Positions 32,595 to 40,673 of a DNA stretch of 64,000 bases are shown piece by piece. The DNA is taken from contig JAFSPG010000007.1 of assembly GCA_017443025.1 (NCBI GenBank), positions 1 to 64,000 on the forward strand, in the 5' to 3' direction. The position numbers and the translations under genes are program-made. Origin of the DNA: Bacteroidales bacterium. GTDB lineage: Bacteria > Bacteroidota > Bacteroidia > Bacteroidales > UBA932. The notes beneath the pieces were generated by a model, which was not told the DNA's origin, did not search any database, and saw nothing but the letters and a program-made list of their open reading frames with translations. Each line of letters starts with the position of its first letter. Position 1 is the first letter of the stretch.

Positions 32595-33956
32595 ATGGCA
32601 AAATCATCACCTGAAGGCATTTTTGACGCGCGCACGCTGGGCGCCGGAAAAATGCTCACCCTTGGCGTCCAGCACCTCTTCGCGATGTTCGGAGCCACAG
32701 TCCTCGTTCCGGTCCTTACCGGTCTTTCGATGAGTGCCACTTTGCTTTTTGCGGGGTTAGGCACTCTTCTTTTTCATCTCCTTACCAAAATGAAGGTCCC
32801 GGCCTTCCTCGGCTCATCCTTCGCCTTCCTCGGCGGATACGCCGCAGTAGTGTCGATGGGGCAGTCGCAGGGCCTTTCGGCAGCCGAGTCGCTGCCCTAT
32901 GCCTGCATCGGAGTCTTTGCAGCCGGCATCATCTACTTTATCCTGGCAGGCCTGTTCGCCGCCTACGGAGCCGGAAAGGTAATGAGATTCTTCCCGCCTG
33001 TGGTAACCGGTCCCATCATCATAGCCATCGGTCTTACCCTCTCGGGCTCAGCCATCGGAAACTGCAACCAAAACTGGTGGATAGCCCTGCTGGCCATAGC
33101 CATCATCATAGTCTGCAACATCTGGGGAAAGGGCATGATTAGAATCATCCCCATCCTGCTGGGCGTGCTCGGCTCGTACATCGTAGCCGCCTGCTTCGGG
33201 ATGTGCGACTTCTCCGCCGTCAAGGATGCCGCCTGGATAGGCCTCCCCTTCCAGTGGGAAAACACCGCCTTCCACGTGGCTTCCAACCCCAACACCGGTC
33301 TCATCATATCGGCAATCATAGCAATCGTCCCGATTTCGCTTGCCACGATGATGGAGCATATCGGAGATATGTGCGCAATCTCTTCCACCACCGGCATAAA
33401 TTATCTTGAGAATCCCGGCCTGCACCGCACCCTCATGGGCGACGGCCTGGCCACCATGGCCGCCTCCCTCTTCGGCGCCCCGGCCAATACCACTTACGGA
33501 GAGAACACCGGAGTCCTCAACCTCTCCAAGGTCTATGACCCGAGAGTCATCCGCATCGCAGCCCTCTTTGCAATCCTGCTGAGCTTCTGCCCCAAGTTCT
33601 CGGCCCTTATCGGTGCCATGCCGGCAGCCACCATCGGCGGAGTTTCGCTGGTGCTCTACGGTATGATTTCAGCTGTGGGCGTACGTAACGTCGTTGAAAA
33701 CAACGTCGATTTCAAGGCCTCGCGCAACGTTATCATAATGGCCCTCATCCTGGTGCTCGCAATCGGCATCAAGTACGGAGCCGGCGACGCCATCGACCTC
33801 GGCTTCACCAAGCTCTCAGGCCTTGCAGTGGCAGCCCTCGTGGGTATCGTCCTGAATGCCGTCCTGCCCGGTAAAGACTACGAGTTCGGCAAGAACGACA
33901 TCGGCGACATGGCAGTCGACTTTGAGATTAATCCTTCTCTCAGAAAGAAGAAATGA
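32595..33956 (+). CDS. uraA: NCS2 uracil/xanthine permease
   Basis: A 453-residue inner-membrane transporter of the nucleobase-cation symporter-2 family, with 12-14 helices. Signature stretches are LGVQHLFAMFGATVLVPVLTG (helix 1), SSFAFLGGYAAV, ITALVPISLATMMEHIGD-like IVPISLATMMEHIGDMCAI (substrate Glu) and GDGLATMAASLFGAPANTTYGENTG. These favour uracil transport, though uracil and xanthine members are similar. The stop overlaps the apt start by 4 nt, so uptake and salvage are coupled. A close homologous family member sits two genes downstream. Confidence 0.9.
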   Translation: MAKSSPEGIFDARTLGAGKMLTLGVQHLFAMFGATVLVPVLTGLSMSATLLFAGLGTLLFHLLTKMKVPAFLGSSFAFLGGYAAVVSMGQSQGLSAAESLPYACIGVFAAGIIYFILAGLFAAYGAGKVMRFFPPVVTGPIIIAIGLTLSGSAIGNCNQNWWIALLAIAIIIVCNIWGKGMIRIIPILLGVLGSYIVAACFGMCDFSAVKDAAWIGLPFQWENTAFHVASNPNTGLIISAIIAIVPISLATMMEHIGDMCAISSTTGINYLENPGLHRTLMGDGLATMAASLFGAPANTTYGENTGVLNLSKVYDPRVIRIAALFAILLSFCPKFSALIGAMPAATIGGVSLVLYGMISAVGVRNVVENNVDFKASRNVIIMALILVLAIGIKYGAGDAIDLGFTKLSGLAVAALVGIVLNAVLPGKDYEFGKNDIGDMAVDFEINPSLRKKK

Positions 33957-34486
33957 CGGATTCGGAACTCATAAAGACCTTGCGCATAGTGCCTGACTAT
34001 CCCGTCAAGGGCATCATGTTTTTCGACGTGACCACCCTTTTCAAGGATGCTGCAGCAATGCGCGAAGTCGTGGAGCGAATTTATAAGCTCTACAAGGACA
34101 AAGGCATCACCAAGGTGGCAGGCATAGAGTCGCGCGGCTTCATCGCCGGGGCGGCTGTGGCCGAGAAACTCGGCGCCGGTTTTGTGCCGGTGCGAAAACC
34201 CGGCAAGCTGCCGGCCGAGACGATTTCCGAGAGCTATAACAAGGAATACGGCACCGACACCATCGAGATTCACGCCGACGCCATAAGCCCCGACGACGTA
34301 GTTCTCATCCACGACGATATCCTTGCTACCGGAGGTACCGCTTCAGCCGCCGCAAGGCTCGTAAAGAGTTTCCATCCCAAAGCCATTTATGAAAACTTTA
34401 TAATTGACATCACGGATGTGCCCCGCAGCGCCCCGATTCCGGACGACATCGAGGTTACATCACTGCTGAAACTATCCGAAACCTAA
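33953..34486 (+). CDS. apt: Adenine phosphoribosyltransferase
   Basis: A 177-residue cytoplasmic salvage enzyme making AMP from adenine and PRPP. It has MFFDVTTLFKD near the N-terminus, VAGIESRGFIAGAAVAEKLGAGFVPVRKPGKLP, and the PRPP-binding loop VVLIHDDILATGGTASAA (about residues 117-134). Full family length. Overlaps uraA by 4 nt and is followed by the Tsx-like channel gene. Confidence 0.96.
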   Translation: MTDSELIKTLRIVPDYPVKGIMFFDVTTLFKDAAAMREVVERIYKLYKDKGITKVAGIESRGFIAGAAVAEKLGAGFVPVRKPGKLPAETISESYNKEYGTDTIEIHADAISPDDVVLIHDDILATGGTASAAARLVKSFHPKAIYENFIIDITDVPRSAPIPDDIEVTSLLKLSET

Positions 34487-34519
34487 CCTTTATATATAAA
34501 CGTTCATAAATTACATTTT

Positions 34520-35281
34520 ATGTCCAAAAAATTCATCTTTACCGCTGCTGCATTTGCAGCGCTCGCTTTCGCTCAAGGAGCAAAAGCCCAGACCAATCTC
34601 CAAACTTTCTATGATTTCGGGAAGAACCGTGACCACATCACGACCACTCTCGAGGGCTTCTACAATGACAAGTGGGGCAACACCTTCTTCTTCATTGATT
34701 ATGATTTCAGTGACCCTAATTCAAAGGGCAAGAAATTCCTCCCCGGCGGCAGCTACATGGAAATCGCCCGTTGCCTCAACTTCTGGCACGACTCAAAGCT
34801 CGCTCCTCTGAGCCTTCAGGTCGAGTACAACGGCGGCGTAAAATTCGGCAACCACAACTTCCTCTTCGGCCTTGACTACTTCATTCACAGTGCCGATTTC
34901 AAGAAAACTCTCAACTTCAAGGTACTCTATAAAACATTCACCAAAGGCATCAAGAGCAAACTCCCCGTTCAGTTCACAATGGTATGGGGCGTCAAAGACC
35001 TCTTCGGAGTCACCGGCCTGACCTTCAGCGGCTTCGCCGATATCTGGGGCGAGAATGTCGTCAACTGGGCAGAGCTGGTATCCAGCGAGGAAGGCTTGAT
35101 TACCAATCTCAAGGAGCGCAAGTTCGTCTTCATCTCCGAGCCTCAGCTCTGGTACAACATCGGCCAGCACATCGGTGTACCGAACCTCCACATCGGCACC
35201 GAGATTGAGCTCTCCTGCAACTTCGCCGGCTACGACGGCTTCTATGCACGTCCCTGCCTCGGCACAAAATGGGTATTCTAA
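34520..35281 (+). CDS. DUF5020 / Tsx-like outer-membrane channel
   Basis: A 253-residue outer-membrane protein. It has a signal peptide (about residues 1-23, cut after AKAQ), strand-rich sequence with aromatic girdles (NTFFFIDYDFSD, NFLFGLDYFIHSADF) and a terminal Phe (CLGTKWVF). This resembles DUF5020 proteins, which are related to the nucleoside-specific channel Tsx. Its place between apt and a purine permease supports nucleoside or nucleobase passage across the outer membrane. Function by context is inference; barrel class is well supported. Confidence 0.85.
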   Translation: MSKKFIFTAAAFAALAFAQGAKAQTNLQTFYDFGKNRDHITTTLEGFYNDKWGNTFFFIDYDFSDPNSKGKKFLPGGSYMEIARCLNFWHDSKLAPLSLQVEYNGGVKFGNHNFLFGLDYFIHSADFKKTLNFKVLYKTFTKGIKSKLPVQFTMVWGVKDLFGVTGLTFSGFADIWGENVVNWAELVSSEEGLITNLKERKFVFISEPQLWYNIGQHIGVPNLHIGTEIELSCNFAGYDGFYARPCLGTKWVF

Positions 35282-35298
35282 GGCAGGAGGCATAACTT

Positions 35299-36624
35299 AT
35301 GGCAAATATTCTTGAAAAGGCCTTGGGTTTCAAGGCCGGGGAGCATAGTTTCCGTACCGAAGTTTTAGCCGGTATCACCACCTTCCTTACGATGGCCTAC
35401 ATCCTGGCCGTCAACCCCAGCATCTTCAGCGCCCTCGACATGCCCAAGGGCTCCGTCTTTACCGCCACAGCACTGGCAGCCCTCATCGGAACTCTGGTCA
35501 TGGCCATTTATGCCAAGAAGCCTTTCGCCCTTGCCCCAGGCATGGGCCTCAACGCCTTCTTCGTATTCGGAGTATGCCTCGGAATGGGATACAGCTGGCA
35601 GTTTGCCCTCACGGCAGTATTCATTGAAGGTATAATTTTCATTATCCTGACGCTGACAAAGGTTCGTTCCTGGCTGGTCAATGCCCTCCCGGGCACGCTT
35701 AAAAAGGCCATCGGCGCAGGTATCGGCCTCTTCATCGCCTTCATCGGCCTTGAGAATGCCGGCATCATCGTCAACAACGACGCCACCCTGGTAAGCCTCG
35801 GCAGCATCACCGAAGGCAAGGCCCTGGTGGGCATGATCGGCCTCTTCATAACCGCCGGCCTCGTAATGGCCAAGGTTCGCGGAGGCATCCTCTGGGGTAT
35901 CCTGATTACCTCAGCCATCGGCCTGCTTATCAAGGACCCCGCCACCGGCGCGGCCATCACCACCCTCCCGGAAAGCGTGGTCTCCATGCCCGACAGCGTA
36001 AGCCCTATCTTCTGCAAGTTCGAGTGGAGCCACGTGCTGAGCCTTGACATGCTGGTTGTGGTATTCACCTTCCTCTTCATCGATATGTTCGACACTATGG
36101 GTACCATTATCGGCGTACATCAGGGAGCCGGCCTCATCAAGAAGGGCGGCGACGAAATACCCGGCGTCGAGAAGATGTTCCTGGCCGACTCCATCGCCAC
36201 CGTTGCGGGCGCCTGCCTCGGCACCTCCACCACCACGACTTACGTTGAGAGCGCTGCCGGCGTAGGCGAAGGCGGACGTACTGGCCTCACGGCCCTTTCC
36301 ACCGCCATCTGCTTCGTGCTGGCCCTGCTCTTCTCCCCTGTCTTCCTCGCCATCCCCGGTGCCGCTACGGCTCCCGCCCTTATCATCGTGGGCGTGATGA
36401 TGATGCCTTCCGTGAAGACCATCCACTGGGAAGACTACTGCAAGTCGATTCCGGCCTTCATCACTATCATAATGATGCCTCTGGCCTACAGCATCTCCGA
36501 CGGTATCCTCCTCGGCGTAATCTCCTATGTCCTCTGCCACGCCATCAGCGGCAAGTTCAAGGACATCTCGATTACTATGTGGGTACTGGCGGTACTGTTC
36601 ATCGCCAAATATATCTTCATCTAG
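35299..36624 (+). CDS. Guanine/hypoxanthine permease (NCS2, AzgA/PbuG type)
   Basis: A 441-residue inner-membrane purine transporter with about 13 helices. Family motifs are EVLAGITTFLTMAYILAVNP, ALAPGMGLNAFFVFGV, FTFLFIDMFDTMGT and TSTTTTYVESAAGVGEGGRTGL, which hold the substrate-binding Asp/Glu. This is the AzgA-like subgroup for adenine, guanine and hypoxanthine. Last gene of the nucleobase cluster, 17 nt after the channel gene, ended by the terminator at 36648. Confidence 0.92.
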   Translation: MANILEKALGFKAGEHSFRTEVLAGITTFLTMAYILAVNPSIFSALDMPKGSVFTATALAALIGTLVMAIYAKKPFALAPGMGLNAFFVFGVCLGMGYSWQFALTAVFIEGIIFIILTLTKVRSWLVNALPGTLKKAIGAGIGLFIAFIGLENAGIIVNNDATLVSLGSITEGKALVGMIGLFITAGLVMAKVRGGILWGILITSAIGLLIKDPATGAAITTLPESVVSMPDSVSPIFCKFEWSHVLSLDMLVVVFTFLFIDMFDTMGTIIGVHQGAGLIKKGGDEIPGVEKMFLADSIATVAGACLGTSTTTTYVESAAGVGEGGRTGLTALSTAICFVLALLFSPVFLAIPGAATAPALIIVGVMMMPSVKTIHWEDYCKSIPAFITIIMMPLAYSISDGILLGVISYVLCHAISGKFKDISITMWVLAVLFIAKYIFI

Positions 36625-36647
36625 ACTTTTACACGTCATTTTATATG

Positions 36648-36677
36648 CGCCCGCAGCTTAAGAACTGCGGGCGTTTT
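36648..36677 (+). terminator. Intrinsic terminator of the nucleobase cluster
   Basis: CGCCCGCAG - 8 nt - CTGCGGGCG followed by TTTT, 24 nt after the permease stop codon. Confidence 0.88.
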
Positions 36678-36705
36678 GTTTCTTTCGAGAAATGACGTAT
36701 ATTTG
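36675..36705 (+). promoter_or_regulatory. Promoter of the sdhC-like gene
   Basis: TTTG (36675-36678), exactly 19 bp, TATATTTG (36698-36705): a full consensus match. The -33 element overlaps the T tract of the preceding terminator. Start near 36711, leader about 27 nt. Confidence 0.82.
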
Positions 36706-36737
36706 CGGAGATTTAGCGAAAATAAAAAAACAATTAT

Positions 36738-37433
36738 ATGGCAAACGCATTTCACTATTCAATCGGAAGGAAGTTTCTCCAGGCTATCAGCGGAGCATTT
36801 CTCGTGATTTTCCTCCTGCTTCATCTTACCATCAACTCCTTCTCGATCATAGATTCCTTCACGGGTCAGTTCGGTTCTCCTGAAGGCCTCTTCGCAAAAG
36901 GCTGCGAATTCATGTCACTTCCCATCGTTACGATGATGACACCCGTCCTCGCCCTCGGCTTCGTCATTCACATCTGCTACGGTATCTACCTCACCTGGTA
37001 CAATATCAAGGCCCGCGGAGGATATCACCGCTACGAGGTGCCGAGCAAGGCCGCCGCAGATTCCTGGTCGGCAAGGAACATGTGCGCATTGGGAGTAATC
37101 ATCCTTGGCGTACTCTTCTTCCACCTCACCCACTTCTGGGCTTACATGCAGCTCCCCGTGGTTACCGGCATCAGCCACGTGGTAGATCCTTACGTACTCC
37201 TGACCACAACTTTCGGCAAATGGTGGATTCTCGCCATTTATATCGTTTGGTTCATCGCCATATGGTTCCACCTCTGCCACGGTTTCTGGAGCATGTTCCA
37301 GTCAGTCGGCTGGAATAACGGCATCTGGATGAAGAGGCTCAAAGTGATTGGCTACGTAGTAGCCACCCTTATCTTCCTCGGCTTTGTAGCAGTCGCAGTA
37401 AACGCCTGCCTCCACGCCCACGGAATCATCTAG
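36738..37433 (+). CDS. sdhC: Succinate dehydrogenase/fumarate reductase cytochrome b subunit
   Basis: A 231-residue membrane anchor of the b558-type (SdhC/FrdC) family, with five helices and conserved haem-ligand His residues (LLHLTINSF, VIHICYGIYLTW, FFHLTHFW, WFHLCHGFWSMFQSVG). It binds quinone and haem and docks the flavoprotein and iron-sulfur subunits. In most Bacteroidota sdhC is followed by sdhA and sdhB. Here a strong terminator follows and the next gene is convergent hemW, so the other subunits must be elsewhere. The coding end overlaps hemW by 8 nt. Confidence 0.92.
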   Translation: MANAFHYSIGRKFLQAISGAFLVIFLLLHLTINSFSIIDSFTGQFGSPEGLFAKGCEFMSLPIVTMMTPVLALGFVIHICYGIYLTWYNIKARGGYHRYEVPSKAAADSWSARNMCALGVIILGVLFFHLTHFWAYMQLPVVTGISHVVDPYVLLTTTFGKWWILAIYIVWFIAIWFHLCHGFWSMFQSVGWNNGIWMKRLKVIGYVVATLIFLGFVAVAVNACLHAHGII

Positions 37434-38502
37434 TAGAAATTAGTAAATAAATTATATCGTCCGAGACGAAGAAGTGATTCTCCGCGATGCGGAGCCTTCC
37501 GTCTCGGTTTTTTTTAAGTGCTCCTTTTTGAAGAAGTGCAGATACGGCTTCCGGATTAGCGTTGGCGAGGAGGTCTGATTCGGGCATTCCGTCGGCCGCG
37601 CGGAGGGCAAGCATCACTTTTTCTACTGCTTCGTCGTGCATCGTGAGCGTCTCCTGCTCGCGATGCCAGCCCGTCAGGGCCTGAGTGTTCCAGGAGCGGG
37701 TAAGGCGCCCGTCGAAGGAATGGGCGCCGGGGCCGAGGCCAACGTAAGGCGCCCTGGCCCAGTAGGCACCATTGTGCACCGCTTCGTAGCCCGGGATGGC
37801 AAAATTCGAGACCTCATAGTGCCTGTATCCGGCTTCTGAAAGCAGCCTGCAGAGGGTATCGTACTGGCTGAGGCACTGCTCCTCGCCCGCTTGCGCGAAG
37901 GCTCCGGAGCGAGCCAGCTCATCCAGTGCACTCCCCTCCTCGACGGAAAGCTGATATGCGGAGATATGCTGCGGCCGCAGTGCCAATGCCTTGCGGAGAG
38001 TATCATTCCATATCTCATCCGTAAGCAGCGGGAATCCAAAGATTAAGTCAATGCTGATATTTTCTATGCCCGCCTCCCTGATGATTTCAATGGCACGGAC
38101 AGCCTGTGCGGCGTCGTGCCGGCGGTTCATCCAGCGAAGAATACCGTCGTCGAACGACTGCACTCCGAGGCTGATGCGGTTAACGCCCATTCCGGCAAGG
38201 GCAGAGGAATATTCGGGAGTAATATCGTCGGGATTGGCCTCAACTGTGAATTCTTCATATCCTCCAGGCAGGGCCTCAACTATCCGGCGCAGATACTTTA
38301 AAGGCAGCACTGAGGGCGTGCCTCCGCCGAAATAGAGGGTGCGCGGGCTCGCAGCGGCGAGAATTTCCTCGCGGCGGGCCTCTATTTCACGGCAAACGCC
38401 CTCGCAGTAGGATGCGAAGGCGTTATCCTTGTTGCACAGCTCCGAGTAGAATCCGCAATATATGCAGAAGCTCTTGCAGAACGGAACGTGTACGTAAATC
38501 AC
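37426..38502 (-). CDS. hemW: HemW-like radical SAM protein
   Basis: A 358-residue cytoplasmic protein with the radical-SAM cluster motif CKSFCIYC (C-x3-C-x2-C, residues about 9-16), followed by YFGGGTPSVLP, TVEANPDD and NRISLGVQSFDDGILRWMNRRH. It is related to oxygen-independent coproporphyrinogen oxidase HemN but is of the HemW haem-chaperone type: it lacks HemN's N-terminal extension. The last 25 codons contain the sdhC terminator on the opposite strand. It follows the coiled-coil gene by 3 nt. Confidence 0.9.
   Translation of the reverse strand: MIYVHVPFCKSFCIYCGFYSELCNKDNAFASYCEGVCREIEARREEILAAASPRTLYFGGGTPSVLPLKYLRRIVEALPGGYEEFTVEANPDDITPEYSSALAGMGVNRISLGVQSFDDGILRWMNRRHDAAQAVRAIEIIREAGIENISIDLIFGFPLLTDEIWNDTLRKALALRPQHISAYQLSVEEGSALDELARSGAFAQAGEEQCLSQYDTLCRLLSEAGYRHYEVSNFAIPGYEAVHNGAYWARAPYVGLGPGAHSFDGRLTRSWNTQALTGWHREQETLTMHDEAVEKVMLALRAADGMPESDLLANANPEAVSALLQKGALKKNRDGRLRIAENHFFVSDDIIYLLISTR
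37461..37515 (+). terminator. sdhC terminator embedded in the hemW coding sequence
   Basis: Outer arms CCGAGACG and CGTCTCGG enclose an inner hairpin CTCCGC-GAT-GCGGAG and are followed by eight T (37508-37515). It lies 28 nt after the sdhC stop, within the 3' end of the opposite-strand hemW gene. Confidence 0.85.
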
Positions 38503-38505
38503 TTT

Positions 38506-39393
38506 TTACTTGAGTGTAAGAGTCGTCTCTCCGAGAGCAGCCTTTTCGGTAAAGGCCTCGATGGTGTATGTTCCCTTGGAGAATACGCTGATATCGTTGA
38601 GATAGATGGTCATCTCCACTTCTTTTCCCTCGTAATCAACTTCGCGGGAGGCAGAGGCGATAATCATATCTTCGCCGAGTTGGAATGAAGTTGATGAAGC
38701 GTTGGTAAGAACGAGCCCCTGAGGATCCTTTATACGGAGATATACGCGTACGGGGCCGCGGGGAGCCAGTTCATTTTCTACGAGACTGAGCGTGGTGACG
38801 AGCCTCTTGACACGGCTGCTGCGTTTGGTGGGCTTGTCGGATTTATTGACGGCCTCGGCGTGCAGGCCACGGGCCTTGATGATGGAGCCGGCAGCTACGC
38901 GGTCTGAGAGATTGTCGACTTTTCTGCTGAGTTCCTTGTTTGCCCTGCGGGCCTCAGCAGCCTCCTTGCGAGCTGCGGCTGCATCGGCGGTGAGCTTGTG
39001 GTTGAGGGTGTTCAGCGAATCAATCTGGACGATGTAGTTGCGCATTATGCTGCGGAGGGTTCCGAGTTCCTTCTCGTACTGACGCATCTTGCTGCGGTTG
39101 GTGGCTTCGGTCTTCTTGAGCCTTTCAATCAGGGCGGCTACCTCTGCGCGGGAAGTATCGAGCTGGGCGTTGAGGGCGGCATTGTCGGACGACAGGCCGT
39201 CGTACTCCTGCTGAAGGTCAAGGAGCTGAATAGTAAGCTCGGCCTTTTCGCCTTCAAGGCTGTTCACGATGGAATTGTTCTGAATCAATGTATATGTAAG
39301 GACGATGGCCAGAACGACCACCACGCCTATAAGGGCGTACATTACCTTTTTAGCTTTGGCTTCCAGAGTGGGTTTATTCTCGGTGTTTTCCAT
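38506..39393 (-). CDS. Membrane-anchored coiled-coil protein of unknown function
   Basis: A 295-residue protein. It has a short cytoplasmic N-terminus, one membrane helix (about residues 19-41, MYALIGVVVVLAIVLTYTLI), a long coiled coil (about 45-165, with heptads rich in Leu, Glu, Lys, Ala) and a strand-rich C-terminal domain (about 195-295, RGPVRVYLRIKDPQGLVL). It probably projects into the periplasm. Similar topology is common in uncharacterised Bacteroidota proteins; no enzymatic motif is seen. First gene of a two-gene unit with hemW. Confidence 0.78.
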   Translation of the reverse strand: MENTENKPTLEAKAKKVMYALIGVVVVLAIVLTYTLIQNNSIVNSLEGEKAELTIQLLDLQQEYDGLSSDNAALNAQLDTSRAEVAALIERLKKTEATNRSKMRQYEKELGTLRSIMRNYIVQIDSLNTLNHKLTADAAAARKEAAEARRANKELSRKVDNLSDRVAAGSIIKARGLHAEAVNKSDKPTKRSSRVKRLVTTLSLVENELAPRGPVRVYLRIKDPQGLVLTNASSTSFQLGEDMIIASASREVDYEGKEVEMTIYLNDISVFSKGTYTIEAFTEKAALGETTLTLK

Positions 39394-39416
39394 AATTCCT
39401 ATAGGTTAATTATTTG

Positions 39417-39424
39417 CAAAAATA
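39417..39424 (-). promoter_or_regulatory. -7 box for the coiled-coil gene
   Basis: TATTTTTG on the minus strand (39424-39417), about 24 nt before the ATG at 39393; no clear -33. Confidence 0.45.
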
Positions 39425-39457
39425 ATACTTTATGCGAGATTTTTCGCACAGAAGCGG

Positions 39458-39465
39458 TATATTTG
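39458..39465 (+). promoter_or_regulatory. -7 box for the 155-residue membrane protein gene
   Basis: TATATTTG (39458-39465). Start near 39471, so the REP-like copy D (39482-39530) fills the leader up to the ATG at 39536. Confidence 0.6.
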
Positions 39466-39481
39466 CATATTCCGCGCCAAA

Positions 39482-39530
39482 ATGACACCGTTGTCATTTC
39501 GAGCGAGCGAAGCGAGTCGAGAAATCTTTT
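39482..39530. repeat. REP-like palindromic element (copy D)
   Basis: The unit TGTCATTTCGAGCGAGCGAA... ending GAGAAATCTTTT (39492-39530) is preceded by a short inverted ATGACA. It matches the inverted unit of copies A and C and stops 5 nt before the ATG at 39536. Confidence 0.85.
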
Positions 39531-39535
39531 ATATC

Positions 39536-40003
39536 ATGCGATACATCATCCGAAGCATCAAATACTTCATCTACTTCACTCTTCTTCTGGTCGTCATGCT
39601 TACGGCTCTAAGGCTGCTGCACATGACCGGCGACGCCACCGATATCCCCTCGATGTTCAAGGACGGCTACAACTCCCTGCTCTACATCGCCCTGATGTTC
39701 GCCGGAGTGTCGGCCATCTATCCCCTTGTGGCCTTCGCCAAGATGAAGGCCCTGGTGGCGGGTGATGACGCCGAAGCCTCTAAAACCGTCAAGGAATATA
39801 TGGACGGCCGCGGATATCTCCTCGAAAAGGAAGATGCCGAATCAATGTCTTTCCGCCTTCGCTCCACCGGAGGACGCATCCTCAAGATGATGGAAGACCG
39901 CATCATCTTCGAAAGGACTTTTTCGGGCTATGTGGTCAAGGGACTCCGCAAGGATGTGGTCAGAATCATCCACGGAGTCGAGGCCAAGGCAAGGCAGGAA
40001 TAG
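39536..40003 (+). CDS. Two-helix membrane protein of unknown function
   Basis: A 155-residue protein. It has two membrane helices (about 8-28 and 48-70) and a cytoplasmic domain of about 85 residues (MDGRGYLLEKEDAESMSFRLRS...). I recognise no family. The ATG at 39536 is used; the frame remains open upstream through REP copy D, but that part is repeat DNA. Adjacent convergent DUF3109 gene starts its end at the next base. Confidence 0.72.
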   Translation: MRYIIRSIKYFIYFTLLLVVMLTALRLLHMTGDATDIPSMFKDGYNSLLYIALMFAGVSAIYPLVAFAKMKALVAGDDAEASKTVKEYMDGRGYLLEKEDAESMSFRLRSTGGRILKMMEDRIIFERTFSGYVVKGLRKDVVRIIHGVEAKARQE

Positions 40004-40669
40004 TTATTTACCGAGGATGTATCCGGCCGCCGCTTCGAGGGCCTCGTAGAATTCTTTGCCGTAAATGTCAGTCAGGGGCTCTTTCAGGAACTGATACACC
40101 CTTATCCCCTCCCGCTCGCCTTTGGCTACGGCGTCGGAACATATCTTCCACCTGTGATAATTGAGTGCCTGGCCTCCGCCGGGCATTTTCGTTACCCTTA
40201 TGGGATAAAGGCGGCACGATGCGGGCTTGCGGAAGGGAATCTTCCCCTGAATGAAGCAGCGCTCTATCGAGCAGAGAACGTTGCCGTTTTCATAAAGGCA
40301 ATATGCGCAGTCCTCCAGCCCGGGAGTTCCAAGGGTTCCGTCCGGGCTGCCGGGAATGGAGTCAAGCCCGGAGACTTTATGAGGAGTTTTCACGGTTGGA
40401 GTCACAAGGTCGCCTTCACGGTCAACCTCAAAGAATCCGTTGCTCTCGGCCGACTCGCGGCCTTCGGGAGTCATCAGCGGGGAAAAAACCTCATAGTGCT
40501 TCTCGAGTTCTTCGGTTTCTTCTTCCTGAACGGGGGCGCCGGCATCGCCTATGGCGCAGCAGCAGCCTCGACAGACCTCGTAGTCGCATGCAAAAAACTC
40601 GGTTATGACTTCCTCGGACACGAGGATGTCGCCTATCTGTATGATTGTACCGAAACGATTATCTGCCAT
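40004..40669 (-). CDS. DUF3109-family Cys-rich protein
   Basis: A 221-residue cytoplasmic protein with a Cys cluster (CDYEVCRGCCC, about residues 28-38) and later Cys in DCAYCLYENGNVLCSIERC and CRLYPIR. This resembles DUF3109/YkgJ-like proteins thought to bind zinc or an iron-sulfur cluster; no reaction is known. The ATG at 40669 matches the family N-terminus (FGTIIQIGDILVS). An upstream ATG at 40684 would overlap the M16-like gene by 11 nt. Follows that gene on the same strand. Confidence 0.83.
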   Translation of the reverse strand: MADNRFGTIIQIGDILVSEEVITEFFACDYEVCRGCCCAIGDAGAPVQEEETEELEKHYEVFSPLMTPEGRESAESNGFFEVDREGDLVTPTVKTPHKVSGLDSIPGSPDGTLGTPGLEDCAYCLYENGNVLCSIERCFIQGKIPFRKPASCRLYPIRVTKMPGGGQALNYHRWKICSDAVAKGEREGIRVYQFLKEPLTDIYGKEFYEALEAAAGYILGK

Positions 40670-40673
40670 TGTT

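Noticed and set aside
39482-39535. N-terminal extension of the 155-residue membrane protein
   Set aside because: Encoded by REP copy D; the ATG at 39536 follows the predicted leader.
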